A DNA stretch of 57,500 nt, taken from Symbiodinium natans. Taxonomy: Eukaryota > Sar > Dinophyceae > Suessiales > Symbiodiniaceae. The notes under the pieces are model-generated. The model saw nothing but the letters and a program-made list of their open reading frames with translations. It was not told where the DNA came from and ran no database searches. The DNA is taken from positions 1-57,500 of the forward strand of contig CAJNDS010002126.1 of the NCBI GenBank assembly GCA_905221605.1. Reading direction: 5' to 3'. The position numbers were made by a program, and so were the translations under genes. Numbering within the stretch: the stretch's first letter is position 1; each line of letters starts with the position of its first letter. This document shows positions 1-11,763 of this stretch, in pieces.

Positions 1-57
1 CCCTAAACCCTGATAGGGGTGCAGGTGGTTTTCAAGGAAGGCGCAAATTTCAGGGCC

Positions 58-105
58 CTTGGCGCACCAAAGTTGCTGACGCAGCTGCGCGAGCTCGTCG
101 TGTGC
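58..105 (-). CDS. Microexon, coiled-coil-like
   Basis: Reads AHDELAQLRQQLWCAK on the minus strand after acceptor TTGAGAG. The donor is uncertain. The islet is flanked by CCCTAAA on the left and degenerate TTTAGG on the right. Confidence 0.4.
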
Positions 106-513
106 CTCTCAACACCGCGGGTCCAAGGTTTAGACTTTCGGCTTTTGGAGGCTGCTTAGACCCCAAGAACCCTACTCCTCAAACTCTAAACTCCAAACCC
201 CTACTTGGAGGTTCATGGGTACTTACAACCCCACTTATAAGTCTACTTATAACTTACTTAGGGGACTTAGGGGGTTTATAAGTTTCAGGGCTTTAGTACA
301 GCGGCGTTGAGCCTTAAACCTTCAACCCTCAACCCTCAACCATCGACCCTAAACCGCGGGGCGATTAGGAGCAGCAGGAAGCGGAACCCACCACTCACAC
401 GGACGGCACATGTCGTCGCCCTAGGCGAGACGACTGGGATGCAGACACTTCGGCTTGTTCTACAAGGGTTGAGGCTTTTAGGGTTTAGGGTTTAGTACAA
501 GCCCCCCTAATTT

Positions 514-604
514 GGGATGCTCCAGCTTATACTAACAGTCCGAGCTTTAACAGGGATTCTCTATCATCCCTCTCAAGGACTGTTAGTATAGGGGTGAACA
601 TCCC
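514..604. mobile_element. Family A inverted-repeat element, copy 1
   Basis: Ends GGGATG-TCC and GG-GAACATCCC; inner pair ACTAACAGTCC and GGACTGTTAGT; about 90 bp. Other copies at 16622-16717, 20283-20376, 28055-28143 and 35056-35142; a half copy at about 15921-15970. Confidence 0.8.
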
Positions 605-967
605 AGCCCCTAATCCAAAACCCTACACCCCAAAGATCCCAAACCCTCAGGCCTACACTCTAAGCAACCCTGAACCCTAAACCCTAAACCCTAAACCCTA
701 AACCCTAAACCATGGGTTTATAGGGGCCAAGTCGGCATAAGTTTTCGGGGTTGAGATTTTGGATGGGGGGAGCTCCGAACCCCCCCCCCCCCCCCCAAAC
801 CTTGAAACCTCGAGCCCTGAACCATATCAACCCCAAACTCTTTAGTAAAGGTTTAGGCAAGGAACCCTCAACCCCGAACCTCAAACCCTAAACCAGAGAA
901 ACTGCACACCCTAAACCCTAAACCCTAAACCCTAAACCCTAAACCACAAACCCCTTTAGGGTGTGCC

Positions 968-1009
968 CGCAGCCTCGGCTATCTTCAACTTCGTCTCCAC
1001 CAGGGCGTC
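968..1009 (-). CDS. 42-nt microexon, coiled-coil-like
   Basis: Reads DALVETKLKIAEAA after acceptor GCGGAG; length divisible by three. It lies between converging CCCTAAA and TTTAGGG arrays. The peptide resembles the exon at 27476-27547 in style (both begin DAL). Confidence 0.5.
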
Positions 1010-1951
1010 CTCCGCAGCGACGACACTCCAATCCCTTAAGCCTTCGGGTTTAGGGTTTAGGGTTAGGGTTTGGGGTTTAAGGTTTAGGGTTTGGGGTTTG
1101 GGGTTTAGGGTTTCGGGGTTAGGGTTTGGGGTTTAGGGTTTCGGGTTTAGGGTTTCGGGTTTAGGGCTTTGCCCTCTAGGCCAGCCCTCCAAGAGCCCTC
1201 CACACTTAAGCCTTATACTCCAGCCGCCCCCCCCCCCCCCCCTAGTAGACACCTAAACCCAAAACCCTAAACCCTCACCCTCAAACCCTAAAACACATAC
1301 ACACTAAAAACTAAACACCCCCCCCAAAAAAAAAAAATGCACGGCGGGAAGCGGCCCAAGGACTCCCAAGCGGCCCGAGGAGCCCTAAGCAGCACAAGCC
1401 TCCAAAAGCAAAGAACAGCGAAGCCCCGAGCAGCGCGACCCCTAGGGTTTAGGGTTTAGGGTTTAGGGTTTAGGGTTTAGGGTTTAGGGTTTAGGGTTTA
1501 GGGTTTAGGGTTTAGGGTTTAGGGACTGAATCGGAGTCCTGACCTTAGGGGTATCTAGGGTTTGGGGTCCTTCTCTGGCCCATCTCGGGCCCAGTCGCGG
1601 CCACTGCCAGTGCGAGCCTGCCGGGACTTCGGCTGCCCTATAAGGCCCTAAACCCTACCTTTAAACCCAAACCCCAAACCATGGAAATCTCAGACCCTAA
1701 GGCCAAACAACCCCAAACCCACAACAAACTGCATGTCCCAGGTAAGGTGCGCTCAGGCTGTAAACCTGTAAACCCGCAAACCTCCGGACTCCCGAAACCT
1801 CCGAAACCCTCTAAACCCTCTGAAACCTCGAAACCCTCCAAAACCCTCTAAACCCTCTGAATCCTAAACCCCAAACCCTAAACCCTTTTCTCTTTTTCTT
1901 TTTTTTGGGTGGAGGGGAACACATGGCGACCTTAAACCCATGGGTGGAGGC

Positions 1952-1987
1952 CTTAGCCGCCTCGCGGAGCTTCTCCAGCTCCGTCTC
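1952..1987 (-). CDS. 36-nt microexon, coiled-coil-like
   Basis: Reads ETELEKLREAAK, bounded by acceptor CGCCAG and GC donor. Exactly twelve codons, phase 0 at both ends. The opposite strand gives no comparable peptide, so strand is fairly secure. Confidence 0.55.
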
Positions 1988-2604
1988 CTGGCGTGTTTCA
2001 CGGTTTAGGGTTTAGGGTTAGGGGAAGTTGGAGGCACACTTGAAACGGGATTTAGGGGTTTAGGGCTAGGGTTCAGGGTTTGGGGTTTGGGGTTTAGGGC
2101 AAGTTTGGGGTTTAGGGTTTGGAGTTTAGGGTTTAGGGTTTGGGATTTAGGGTTTGGGGGTTTTAGGGTTGAGGGCTGTTGGGTTTAGGGTTTAGGGTTT
2201 GGGATTTGGGGTTTTAGGGGCTTTGGGTTCAGCAGCCCATGTCATGTTCAAAAATTCGGTAGTCAAGCAAAGATAGGAACCCACCCGCCCATCGACCCCC
2301 CTAACATTTGGAACATAAAGCCCTCGCTGTTTCATCAGAGCCCCCCTTAAACTCCTAAAACTCAACAAAACCCCTAAACCAGGAGACCGCCTGAACCTTA
2401 AAACTCCTAAAGCTCCACCCAAAACCGTAAACCCTAAACCCTAAACTCCTAAACCCTGGCCCCTAAACCCAAAGTCCTTCTGATGAATCTTCTAAACCCT
2501 AAACCTTAAATCCTAGAGGAGCCCAGGCCAATCCGTATAAAAGGACTTCAGGAAAACTTCACTCGAACTCTACGAAGGACGCAAAGGACAAGCCCTCCTT
2601 GTCT

Positions 2605-2617
2605 TTTTTTTTTTTTG

Positions 2618-2652
<35 letters not shown>
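2605..2652 (+). repeat. T run then 34-base G run
   Basis: TnGC followed by G34. Similar T-then-G (or C-then-A) tracts at 3062-3083, 24153-24177, 40158-40192, 40559-40583 and 42375-42403; pure G/C runs at 3281-3320 and 8848-8879. Confidence 0.9.
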
Positions 2653-2654
<2 letters not shown>

Positions 2655-3113
2655 CTGGCGACCTTAAAGCCCAAACCCACCCTAACTCCGCAACCTTTTC
2701 TTGTTTCGCATCGGGCTTGGGGGGTCGGCGGGGAATGGTCAGGAAATCAAATTCCTCAACCCCTGAAACCCTAAACCCCAAACCCTACACCCTAAACCCC
2801 AAACCCTAAACCCTAAACCCCAAACCCTAAACCCTACACCCTACACCCCAAAACCCTCACCTGCAGGGCATAACATCAAGCTTCCAGAGCTCTGAGTTGC
2901 TCTAAGAACCTAAAAAATGAAAATGTGCTTCCTTGCGAGGGTAACATAGGGTTTGGGGTTTAGGGTTTCGGGTTTAGGAATATTCTTCCTTATCAGGGTA
3001 ATATGGGGATTCTTACCCTATTCTTCCTTATAAGGGCGATACAGGGATTATCATTTTTATGTTTTTTTTTTTGGGGGGGGGGGTTCTTACGCAAGCAGTA
3101 GAGAAGCCGGCGC

Positions 3114-3149
3114 CTGGCGGGCGACCTCCGCCCGCAGTGCCTGATGCTC
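3114..3149 (-). CDS. 36-nt microexon, coiled-coil-like
   Basis: Reads EHQALRAEVARQ, bounded by acceptor TGCGAG and a GC donor; again exactly twelve codons in phase 0. A T-run followed by a G-run (3062-3083) lies just downstream in the sense direction. Confidence 0.55.
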
Positions 3150-3280
3150 CTCGCAACTGGGGAGCTTTTTCTGGTTTGGGGTTTAGGGTTTAGGGTGTGG
3201 GGTTTGGGGTTTAGGGTTTGGAGTTAGGGTTTGGCGTTTGGGGTTCAGGGTTTAGGGTTTAGGGTCATGGAGGCCGGGAA

Positions 3281-3322
<42 letters not shown>

Positions 3323-4261
3323 GGGTGTTTAGAGGTTACAGTAGGGTTTAAGGCTTAGTGTTTGTGAGGGTCTTTGGGCCATGTTGTCGGGCTTGGGGCA
3401 GTTTAGGTAGCAGCCGCTGCCGCGCCACTGCCAGGGGTTGAGATCCGGGGCTGTAGGTGGTTCTTGAATCTGACAGGTGGGCTTAGGGTTTAGAATTTGG
3501 GGTTTCAGTTCACTTGCTTGCACATGTCAAGCGTGCCACTCACTCCGATGGAACGGAGATGGCATGTTTGCACTTTCTGCTTTGTGAATGTGCTCAGAGT
3601 TTGGGGTAGTGGTTGTCGTCGAACGTTGCAACAGGGTTACCAATTTGTTGATTCGGCCTCTCTGCTGCATGCTCTTCTCGTATAGAGGAGTTGGGAACTG
3701 CTCGAAAGCTAAACCCTACACCCTAAACCCTAAACCCTGCACCCCACATCTGGGCTTTCTGCTTCATTCAAAAGCGCAAGAGTACAGCAAATTCTGAGGC
3801 TGGTCGACTTGAGGGATGTAAGTCTCTGGGAATACACAGGGTGTCCTAGGTTGAGCTCGGAACACAGGGTTTAGGGTTTAGGGTTTAGGGTTTAGGGTTT
3901 AGGGTTTAGGGTTTAGGGTTTAGAGTTTAGGAGAATGTACCTCCGACATTTGGCATGAGGAGTTTCGCTCACAGAAAGATCCCTCTATGCCAGCAGTAGA
4001 GGCAACTGTTCCTCGTGAGACCGACCCTCGGGTGTGTAAGGGGTTTAGGGTTTAGGGTTTAGGATTTAGGGTTTAGGGTTTAGGGTTTAGGGTTTAGGGT
4101 TTAGGGTGTCTAAGGCGATTCATCCAGAATATGGCAACCCAGCCTCCAAATTTGCTGCCTGACTTGCAGAAGCCCTGGACATGCCTAGACCCCTAAACCC
4201 TAAGCCCTAAGCCCTAAACCCTAAACCCTAAACCCTAAACCCGGTATGGATTGAATTACAC

Positions 4262-4311
4262 CAAGTGCAGCGGCATGGTCACTGAGGTCCTCTGCCAGCT
4301 CACTGTGCTGC
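4262..4311 (-). CDS. Microexon
   Basis: Reads QHSELAEDLSDHAAAL after acceptor GCGAAG, with donor GTGTAA. Flanked by converging telomere-type arrays. Confidence 0.45.
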
Positions 4312-6266
4312 CTTCGCACATTTCGGCTGCCCTACTTGAACCCCCGGTTTAGGGTTTAGGGTTTAGGATTTAGGGTTTAGGGTTTAGGGTTTAGGGTTTC
4401 GGGCTTAGGGATTCGAGTTTCGGGTTTTGGATTTCAAGTTTGGGGTTAAGTGCCGGTTCTGGGCGAGTGTGTTGGGTATGTAGTCCGAAACCGTAAACCC
4501 TAAACCCCAAGCCCCACACCCTAAACCCTAAACCCTCTGAACGATAGGTTTGCAGTACCGGCAGAGTTTGTTGGGCCTGGCACAAAGTCACCCTCCTTGC
4601 ATGCCCCCAAAATCCAGGGTTTAGTGTTTAGGGTTGAGGGTTTAGGGTTTCGACCATCCATATCCTGGACCGAAATTCCAGAAACATGCAAGAATCTGAG
4701 CCCTTCTGGTGCTTCTGCAAAGGGTTGGCAAATGCACAGACTCCAAAAGCTTAAAACCCGTCTCCCTGAACCCCGAGCCTTTCGTACGTTCGAGATCCCT
4801 AAACCCTAAACCCGGAACCCTAACCGATGAACCTCACAATAAGAACTTGCGTGCGTGCTCTGCGAAGCGGAAGAGGTACTTTAGGACTTAAGGGGTACGA
4901 GTTTATCAGGCACGGAATGTTGGTGGCTGAGTATGTGGGAAAGATTTTCGGGTTTAGGGTTGATGGTTTTGGGTAAAGGTGTGTTGCTTTTGAAACAAGA
5001 CCTGGATCAGACTAGGCACCAGTTTGCACCCGGCTCGCCACTAAAAAACAAAATCTCTAAACCTGAAACTCTACCCGCAGTTTGGCAGCACAGGGTACCC
5101 TAAACTCTGAACCCTAAACCCTAAACCCCATGCTTGCAACTGCAAGTAGCATACTTGGGCCACTCAACTCGTCTGGTCCGTCTTATCCCGAAGCTGCTCT
5201 CCGAATTTGTTGAAGCAATGACTTCCCTGGGGACCAAAGGGGGATTTCCGAAATTAGGGGGGGGGGGGTATCTTATTGGCCAACCGTGTCATAGGGTTTA
5301 GGATTTAGGGTTTGGGGTTTAGGGTTTAGGGTTTCCGAAATTAGGGGCACCCTATTGGGGTCCTTATTAGTTATAAGGGAAACCTACTATTTGCGGGTCT
5401 ATTTTAAGGACCCCTTTTTTTGTAAACCCCCACACGAACCCTAATGTTGACTTCACATTAGGAATTCCCGCCACAATTATAATATCCGACCCGGGAATTT
5501 TTCTAAAAGTGATCCCCCAGAGGCTCGCAGTAGAGGCTCACTTAGCCCACTGTGGTGGCCCCGGGACAGCTAGACCTACCAGGATTTAGGCGAATATAAT
5601 TGAGGAGGCCCTGGCCGGAGAGATTGATCAATCAAGGGGGGGCGGGGGGGGGGGGGGTTTTATTAATGCGAAGTCAACATTAAACGGGTTTCTGGTCCAT
5701 ATACCTGAAAAAGGGATTAAAGTACGTGACGTAGTGTAAGGTCCCAATTTTGCGATTCTCTTCGTCTCCCAGGACTTTGTCAGGACAACAAGTAGCAAGC
5801 AAGCAAGCAACGCGCTCAAGCATGAGGGGCAGTGTTTAAGGCGGGCTACCGTTCACGTGAACTTACAGAGTCCGTTGCTCGGACCAGCGAATCTAGATTG
5901 AGACGTTTCCATGAACCATAAAGTCCGCGCACAGATCTGACCGGATTATCTTCCAAAGGGAACCCTAAACCCTGAACTCTAAACCCTCAACCCCAGACTA
6001 AACCCTAAACCCTAATCCCTAACAGCAGTCTGCATATTCTGCAGGGAACGGGCAATCGCGCAACGGGGTTTGGATACCTGGCTAGGGCTGCCGGTGTTGC
6101 GTGGTCGTGGGGCCCTCGGCGGCGGCGAAACAGTAGTCACGGCACTTAGGCCTTGTAGGTTTAGGGCTTAGGGCTTAGGGCTTAGGGCTTAGGGCTTAGG
6201 GTTTAGGGTTTAGGGTTTAGGGGTTATGGTTTAGGGTTTAGGGCTTAGGGGTTCAGGGCTTTGGGC

Positions 6267-6315
6267 TTTGCGTAACCGGTGCCTCTCGATGTCGGCGGCA
6301 GCTTCCTCGTCACTC
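6267..6315 (-). CDS. Microexon, charged
   Basis: Reads SDEEAAADIERHRLRK after acceptor GTCGCAG; GC donor proposed. Adjacent to the family B element at 6355-6526. Confidence 0.45.
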
Positions 6316-6354
6316 CTGCGACCGCGCAAGCCGGGGCTTGGCCGAGACTACGAC

Positions 6355-6526
6355 TACCTGGAGGTTCATGATACTTAGAAATCAATTAGGGTTTAGGGTT
6401 AAAGGTTTAATGAATTATAACTGTACTTATAACCCACTTCTAGCCCCTGAAGTGCCCTTATAGGGGTACAAGTACAGTTACAAGTACAGCTACAATTGGT
6501 AAATAAGCACCATGTACCTCCAAGTA
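6355..6526. mobile_element. Family B inverted-repeat element with internal telomere-type units
   Basis: Ends TACCTGGAGGTTCATG and CATGTACCTCCAAGTA; inner arms share AACTGTACTTATAAC. A TTTAGGG cluster lies inside the left arm. Confidence 0.7.
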
Positions 6527-6764
6527 AGGATTATGATCGGAGGGACCCTTCAAGGGACCCGGAATCCTACTGCTCTAGATAGCCCTGCAGTACATGGTAT
6601 GATGTTCAAGCAGGTCTTCATTTTCACCATATGTGGTGTTTAGCAACCATGTACAGTCCTAAAAGCAAAAAAAGGGAACACGGGCAAAGCATAAACCTCA
6701 CACCCCCAAGCCCCAAGCCCCAAACCCTAGATAAACCCTAAACCCTAAACCCTAAACCCTAAAC

Positions 6765-6829
6765 TGGGAGCAGAGCCGCCTTTGCTCGATCAGCAGTCGA
6801 TCCCGGCGCTTTCGCACGGCCTCGAGCTC
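6765..6829 (-). CDS. Exon, strongly charged helix, donor GTTTAGGG
   Basis: Reads ELEAVRKRRDRLLIEQRRLC after acceptor ACACAG. The exon ends CCCA|GTTTAGGG, so the first repeat unit is the donor. An Arg-rich coiled coil is likely. Confidence 0.55.
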
Positions 6830-7291
6830 CTGTGTGCTTTCATAGAGATTAGGCGCAGGAGTTTAGGGTTTAGGGTTTGGGGTTCAGGGTTTAGGGTTTG
6901 GAGTTTAGGGTTTAGGGTTTGGAGTTTAGAGTTTAGGGTTTAGGGTTTGGAGCTTAGGGTGTAGGGTTTGGGGGGTTAGTCTACGGGTACTTACATGGTC
7001 CCTTAGTATGCGCCCTTAAACGGGTACCCCTGAGATATACCCCCTATAGACCCTCTGCAACCCTAGGGCCCATACATCAGAAGATCATTTCTAGGAAGGC
7101 CCTTACAACCCTCTGAACATTCTCCTGTGATCCTCTTAAACCCCAGCAAGGGAAAATATAAAATGTCTCAAGGACATACCGAGATATCAAGGCCCCATAT
7201 AACTACCCTTAGGGTTTAGGGTTTAGGTGTAGGGGCTCTAGGCAGGCGTGCACTAGACAGTCGTCGACACGACAGAGCCTCCTGCTGCGAC

Positions 7292-7457
7292 CGGTTCGCA
7301 ACGTAGTGAGTGCATAGTCGTCGTTCTTTTCGAATTTGTCCGCAGCACTATGATAGCCATCCTTCACGTGATGTTTGTGCCACTTTCGGGCATTTTCGAT
7401 GGCCTTCGCACCGAAACTCAAACCACCACGGACGTCGGCTTCCCACCCTGCGAGCTC
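7292..7457 (-). CDS. 166-nt exon
   Basis: Open from acceptor ACCTCAG to donor GTCGCA, 55 codons plus one base. Contains GWEADVRGGLSFGAKAIENA and HSAADKFEKNDDYAL; mixed hydrophilic and helical. It is the longest internal exon seen in the first 17 kb. Family not recognised. Confidence 0.5.
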
Positions 7458-7794
7458 CTGAGGTCTGCAGCGCACAACTCCGAGATGTGGACGCCAAGCT
7501 CTGAGGCTGCAGCCATCTTGATCCCTTGAGAACTGCCCTTAGACTATACCCGGGTAGAGGTTTGGCGGTTTGGGCAGTTCTCCAGACCTTTAGCCCAAAC
7601 ATCCGTGTCACAAACCTTGGGTTCTTAGAGGTCCCTGAAGTTTTGAACATCGGGTTTGCCCTAACCCTAAACCCTAAACCCTAAACCCTAAACCCTAAAC
7701 CCTAAACCCTAAACCCTGAACCCTGAACCCTGAACCCTGAACCCTGAACCTAAACCCTAAACCCTAAACCCTAAACCCTAAACCCTGAATCCCT

Positions 7795-7885
7795 AAAACA
7801 CCCACAAGTTTCCGAAGTACGGGCTGGCCACTGCTTCCCCCAATGAAAAGAGGAAGCTCTGGCGAGTCCATGTCCAGAGACACCA
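7795..7885 (-). CDS. Possible exon, weak
   Basis: The minus strand is open (VSLDMDSPELPLFIGGSSGQ) between converging telomere-type repeats. Splice sites are not clear. Confidence 0.25.
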
Positions 7886-8514
7886 GGCTCCAAACACGGG
7901 TTATAGGGTTTTGGGTTTAGGGTTATAGGGTTTGGGGTGATAGGGTTTAGGGTTTAGGGCTATACTGGGGGTATAGAGTTACAGCGTTTGGGGTTACAGG
8001 GTTTAGGGTGTAGGGTTCAGGGCTTCGGATCGCAGACGTTCCCCGAGCCCACACTGAAAAGCCAAAACCACTAAGCCAAAATCCTAGGCCTGGACCTTAT
8101 GCCCTATCTTCAGGGCTGAGGTTGAGGGGGTTTAGGGTTTAGGGTTTACTGCTTTCGGATTTTGAACTGTCGTGCTTTTCAGATTTTGAACAATCGGCAA
8201 GCGGTGTTTGTCAGAGCTTGAACCGGCCCCTGGTTCTTTCCGGCCCAGGGGGCCTAGGGGACAAGTAAAAAGTATAATAAGGTGTTGTCATGTTGTGTGC
8301 TTCTAGAGTTTATGGTTGTAGTGAACTTTAAGACGTCTTCATGTTGTGGGATTCTTTGGGCGGGTGGTATGTTTCCAACGCTTGACAGGCTTCTTCACTA
8401 GTGAATGCTTGGACTTGCGAACCCGAACCCTAAACTCTAAACCCTAAACCCTAAACCCTAAACCCCCCCTAAACCCTAAACCCTAAACCTTCAACCTTTA
8501 ACCCCCCCCCCCCC

Positions 8515-8564
8515 CTGTCCTCAAGGAGTCGGCGTTTCTCTGTTGCGCGCCGTTCCAACTCGGC
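8515..8564 (-). CDS. Microexon, coiled-coil-like
   Basis: Reads AELERRATEKRRLLED after acceptor TTAAGAG. The sense 3' end runs into a C/G homopolymer, so the donor is uncertain. Confidence 0.5.
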
Positions 8565-8652
8565 CTCTTAAAGTGCGGAGCAACCATGGGCTTCCCTACT
8601 ACCCTCCTGTATTGGGGTTTAGGGTTTATAGGGTTCCCACCCCCCCCCCCCC

Positions 8653-8735
8653 CAGGTTCCTCCCATGATTGAGGCTATTTAGGGATAAGTAGGCCTAATT
8701 ATTGGTTCATTTAAGGGGCGAACCTAAGTGAAGCA
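8653..8735. mobile_element. Family E element
   Basis: AGGTTCCTCCCATG...GGCTATTTAGGGATAAG...GGGGCGAACCTAAG; a relative at 44106-44175 shares GGCTACTTAGGGATAG and CATTTAAGG. AGGTTC and GAACCT form the short inverted ends. Confidence 0.6.
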
Positions 8736-8845
8736 GGGTGGGGTCTGAGAGTTCATAGGGATTTAGGGTTTCGGGTTTAGGGGCCCCAAAGCCTAAACCC
8801 TAAACCCTTTGGGGTTTGAGGTCTGGAGTCTTTGGGTGAGGAGTC

Positions 8846-8878
<33 letters not shown>

Positions 8879-8880
<2 letters not shown>

Positions 8881-8928
8881 CCGCTTCAAGCAAGGAATAC
8901 ACAGCAGCTCCAATATTCCCAACGACAT
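8879..8928 (-). CDS. Possible exon next to a 32-base C run
   Basis: Minus strand reads either DVVGNIGAAVYSLLEAA (phase 1) or a Leu-rich alternative (phase 0) after acceptor ACAAAG. The other edge is the homopolymer 8848-8879. Confidence 0.3.
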
Positions 8929-9467
8929 CTTTGTAGGGTTTAGGGTTTAGGGTTTAGGGTTTAGGGTTTAGGGTTTAGGGTATAGGGTTTAGGGTTTAGG
9001 GTTTAGGAAGTTGGCTGACGACAAGGAAACCAACTCGAAGAACAAACTGCTTCGAGATGCGGTCTAGAATAACCACCCAAACACTCTGAACCGTCTGAGG
9101 CTCCTAGACAAGCAGCCAATGCCTCTAATAAAACCTCCCTCACCCTTAAGCCTTAACCCTAATCCCTAAACTCTACAGCCCCCAACCCTTAACTTTGAAG
9201 GACCAGGGCCAGATGAATCCATGGTCTCCCGAAGACCGAATTCACCCTAAACCCCAAACCCTAAACCCTAAACCCTAAACCCCAAAGCCCCCAGCCCTGA
9301 AACTCGTTTAAGGCTGGGAGCCGGCTGCCCAACAACAAAGGGTTTAGGGTTTAGGGTTGAGGGTTGAGGGTTTAGGGTTCCGGGTTTAGGGTTTAAACCC
9401 TGAACCCGAAACCCAAAACTCTAGACCCCTAAACCCCTAAACCCTGAAACCCTGAACCCGAAAATGC

Positions 9468-9515
9468 AAGGGGGGTCGGTTCCCTCCGCGCCTCTTCCAC
9501 CTCACGGCGCTTCAC
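9468..9515 (-). CDS. 48-nt microexon
   Basis: Reads VKRREVEEARREPTPL, acceptor GCGCAG, GC donor, phase 0 at both ends. Joins in phase with the upstream exon 10188-10142. Confidence 0.5.
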
Positions 9516-9932
9516 CTGCGCAGCCATCTGTTTAGAGGTTTAGAACCCTGAGCCCTAAACCCTAAACCCTAAACCCTAAACCCTGAACCCTGAACCCTGA
9601 ACCCTGCTTTGGGGCCTAGGGTTTAGGGTTTTGGGGCCTCAGCGGGTTTAGGGTTTAGGGTTGAGGGCTTAAGGGGTTGGGGTTGTAAGGTTCATAGGGT
9701 GTACAGGGTGTGTGAGTTTACCGCGCCCCGCCAACCCGACCCCGATCCCTCCCCCCATAGCATCTCCCTCCTCCATCCCAGACCCTCACCGCGAACCCTA
9801 AAACCACCAGCAACCACATGGGGGGGAGAGGGACCCCCAACCCTGTACATGAACCCTAATTATAAGACTGAAGGAAGAGGGCAACCCTGTCCCTGACCCT
9901 CAGGGGATAAGGGTTTCGGGCTTACAGGTGTT

Positions 9933-10051
9933 TACTTGGAAGCTCTTTGACTTAGCAAGTCTACTTCGTATCGCCTAGAAACCGTAGTATAGTCCCCGTA
10001 ACTAACCATCCTCACTAACCCCACTTGCTAAATCAAAAGGGCTTCCAAGTA
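9933..10051. mobile_element. Family C inverted-repeat element
   Basis: Ends TACTTGGAAGCTCTTTGA and AAAGGGCTTCCAAGTA. A second copy with internal CCCTAAA units lies at 11937-12099 and a right half at about 55030-55123. Confidence 0.75.
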
Positions 10052-10141
10052 TAAACCCTAGACCCTAAACCCTAAATCCTAAACCCTAAACCCCAAACCC
10101 CAAACCCTAAACCCCAATCTTCTTGGTTTAAGGCTCATGGC

Positions 10142-10188
10142 CTCCTCTGCGAGCTGCATTGACAGGTCCGCAATGAAGCGGCGCAGGC
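10142..10188 (-). CDS. Microexon
   Basis: Reads LRRFIADLSMQLAEE after acceptor GAAAAG, GC donor. Phase 1 in, phase 0 out, compatible with 9515-9468. A family C element (9933-10051) lies in the intron between them. Confidence 0.5.
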
Positions 10189-10998
10189 CTTTTCTGGGGC
10201 TAGGGTTTAGGGTTTAGGGTTTGCGGTTTAGGGTGTAGGGTTTAGGGTTTGGCAAGCTTAGTGTTTGCCCAATGAATGGTCTTTTAGCAGGTTCTTCAAA
10301 TTCATGCCGTGATTTCATTAACTACAATTGCATGTGAGAAAGCATGAATGTGTTAATTAAGGTGTAGCGCTCTCTCTTTTCTTTCTATCTCTGAATATTT
10401 GGAGAGCGCATTAAGAGTACGATATTTCCCAGTACAAACCCAGTCAACTCGACAAGCCTTCTTGGTGGCCCGTCGTGCCCTTGTGCCCACTTTTTGGGTT
10501 CTGTCTGTGACAAAGTTAAACTTATTGGTTCCCCCTATACATACCCTTTGAGGGTGAGGCTTTCTAGACGCTAGGGTTGAGTAAGGGTTTTGGGCTACTG
10601 ACGTTAGCGTTTGGCGCTCCGAGACGCAGGGACTGCGCGGATCTACTTCGCGAAGCTTCCCGAGACTGCCATCAGAATCAATCTAGTTTCGAAGTCCTGT
10701 CGTTGGCTTGGACGGCTGAGGCAAGTTGGTCGATGCTGCACACGGGGAAACCCCCTAACCCCAATGAACTGAATGAACCCTCCCATACCCTGTATATAAA
10801 CTACAGTCGCCAAAACGACTACGCCCTGAACCCTCAACCCCAAACCCTAAACCCTAAGCCCGAAACCCTGTAGAGCTCCACGGAACCCGAAAATCTTAGA
10901 CCCTAAACCTAAACCCTAACCCCAAAAAAAACCCTAAAAAGCCCTAAACGCCAAGCCCTCAACCCTGAAACCTAAACCCTAAACCCCAAACCCTAAAT

Positions 10999-11032
10999 TT
11001 CGCCCGGCTCTCTTAGGGCCTCCAGGCGGAAC
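10999..11032 (-). CDS. Short exon
   Basis: Reads FRLEALREPGE after acceptor CGGCAG. The donor side runs straight into TTTAGGG. Confidence 0.4.
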
Positions 11033-11214
11033 CTGCCGCTCCGCGGTCGGCTCCTGGGAGTAGGGTTTGGGGTTTGGGGTTTAGGGTTTAGGGTTTGGGG
11101 TTTAGGGTCCACCGACCACCCACACCACATAAACTCACGGACCATAGACGATTTCGCACAGGACATAGGGGCCCTTTGGGAAAAAACCCACCAACCCTGC
11201 CCCTCCCCCCACCG

Positions 11215-11370
11215 CTGCCCCCCTACCGCCCCCACCCCCCCCCACCCCCCCCGCACCCCCCCCTCCCCCGACCCCCCCCCCCCCCCCCCCCCCTCCCCCT
11301 CCCCACCCCCCCCTCCCCCTACCCCCCCCCCCCCCTCCCCCTCCCCCTACCCCCCCACCCCCCCCCCCCT
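11215..11370 (-). repeat. Imperfect poly-C tract
   Basis: About 150 bp of C with single T, A or G breaks; open frames here (Pro-rich on plus, Gly-rich on minus) are artefacts of composition. Confidence 0.9.
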
Positions 11371-11386
11371 TGGCCGTGCAACTTTT

Positions 11387-11490
11387 GGCATCCTTTGAGC
11401 TGATGAGCGCGTTTAAACCTTTCAACTATGCTCCAGCGGGGTCGGCGGCTTGAGCCGGAGGCTCTTAAATTTCGGGTTTGGGGTTTAGGG
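11387..11490 (+). repeat. 104-bp duplicated islet, copy 1
   Basis: Identical to 14808-14911 except for one base. Open on minus (WSIVERFKRAHQLKGCQK in copy 1) and on plus (ELTSAFKPFNYAPAGSAA in copy 2, then stop). The copies share the adjoining TTTGGGG/TTTAGGG flank, so the duplication includes intron ends. It is part of a larger dispersed unit with poly-C tracts on its left. Confidence 0.75.
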
Positions 11491-11763
11491 TTCAGGGTTG
11501 AGGGTTTAGGGGCAGGGGTTTGGCCCTCAAATCCTACACCCCCTCAAAAGCCCTAAACGCAAACTACTCTGACCCCGCACACTTCCTTGCACTCAGGGTT
11601 TAGGTTGAGGGTTCCCTGACCCCTAAACCCTAAACCCTAAACCCTAAACCCTAAACCCTAAACCCTAAACCCTAAACCCTAAACCCTAAACCCCAAACCT
11701 TCTTGCTCAAAAGCGCCCTGAAAGCAGGACTTGCGAGAATATAAGTCTCAGGATGAAGTTTGG

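Noticed and set aside
9009-9069. Plus-strand exon reading KLADDKETNSKNKLLRDAV
   Set aside because: It follows a TTTAGG array directly, without an AG acceptor, and no neighbour was found to join it.
11095-11425. Proline-rich and glycine-rich proteins
   Set aside because: Pure translation of an imperfect poly-C/poly-G tract.
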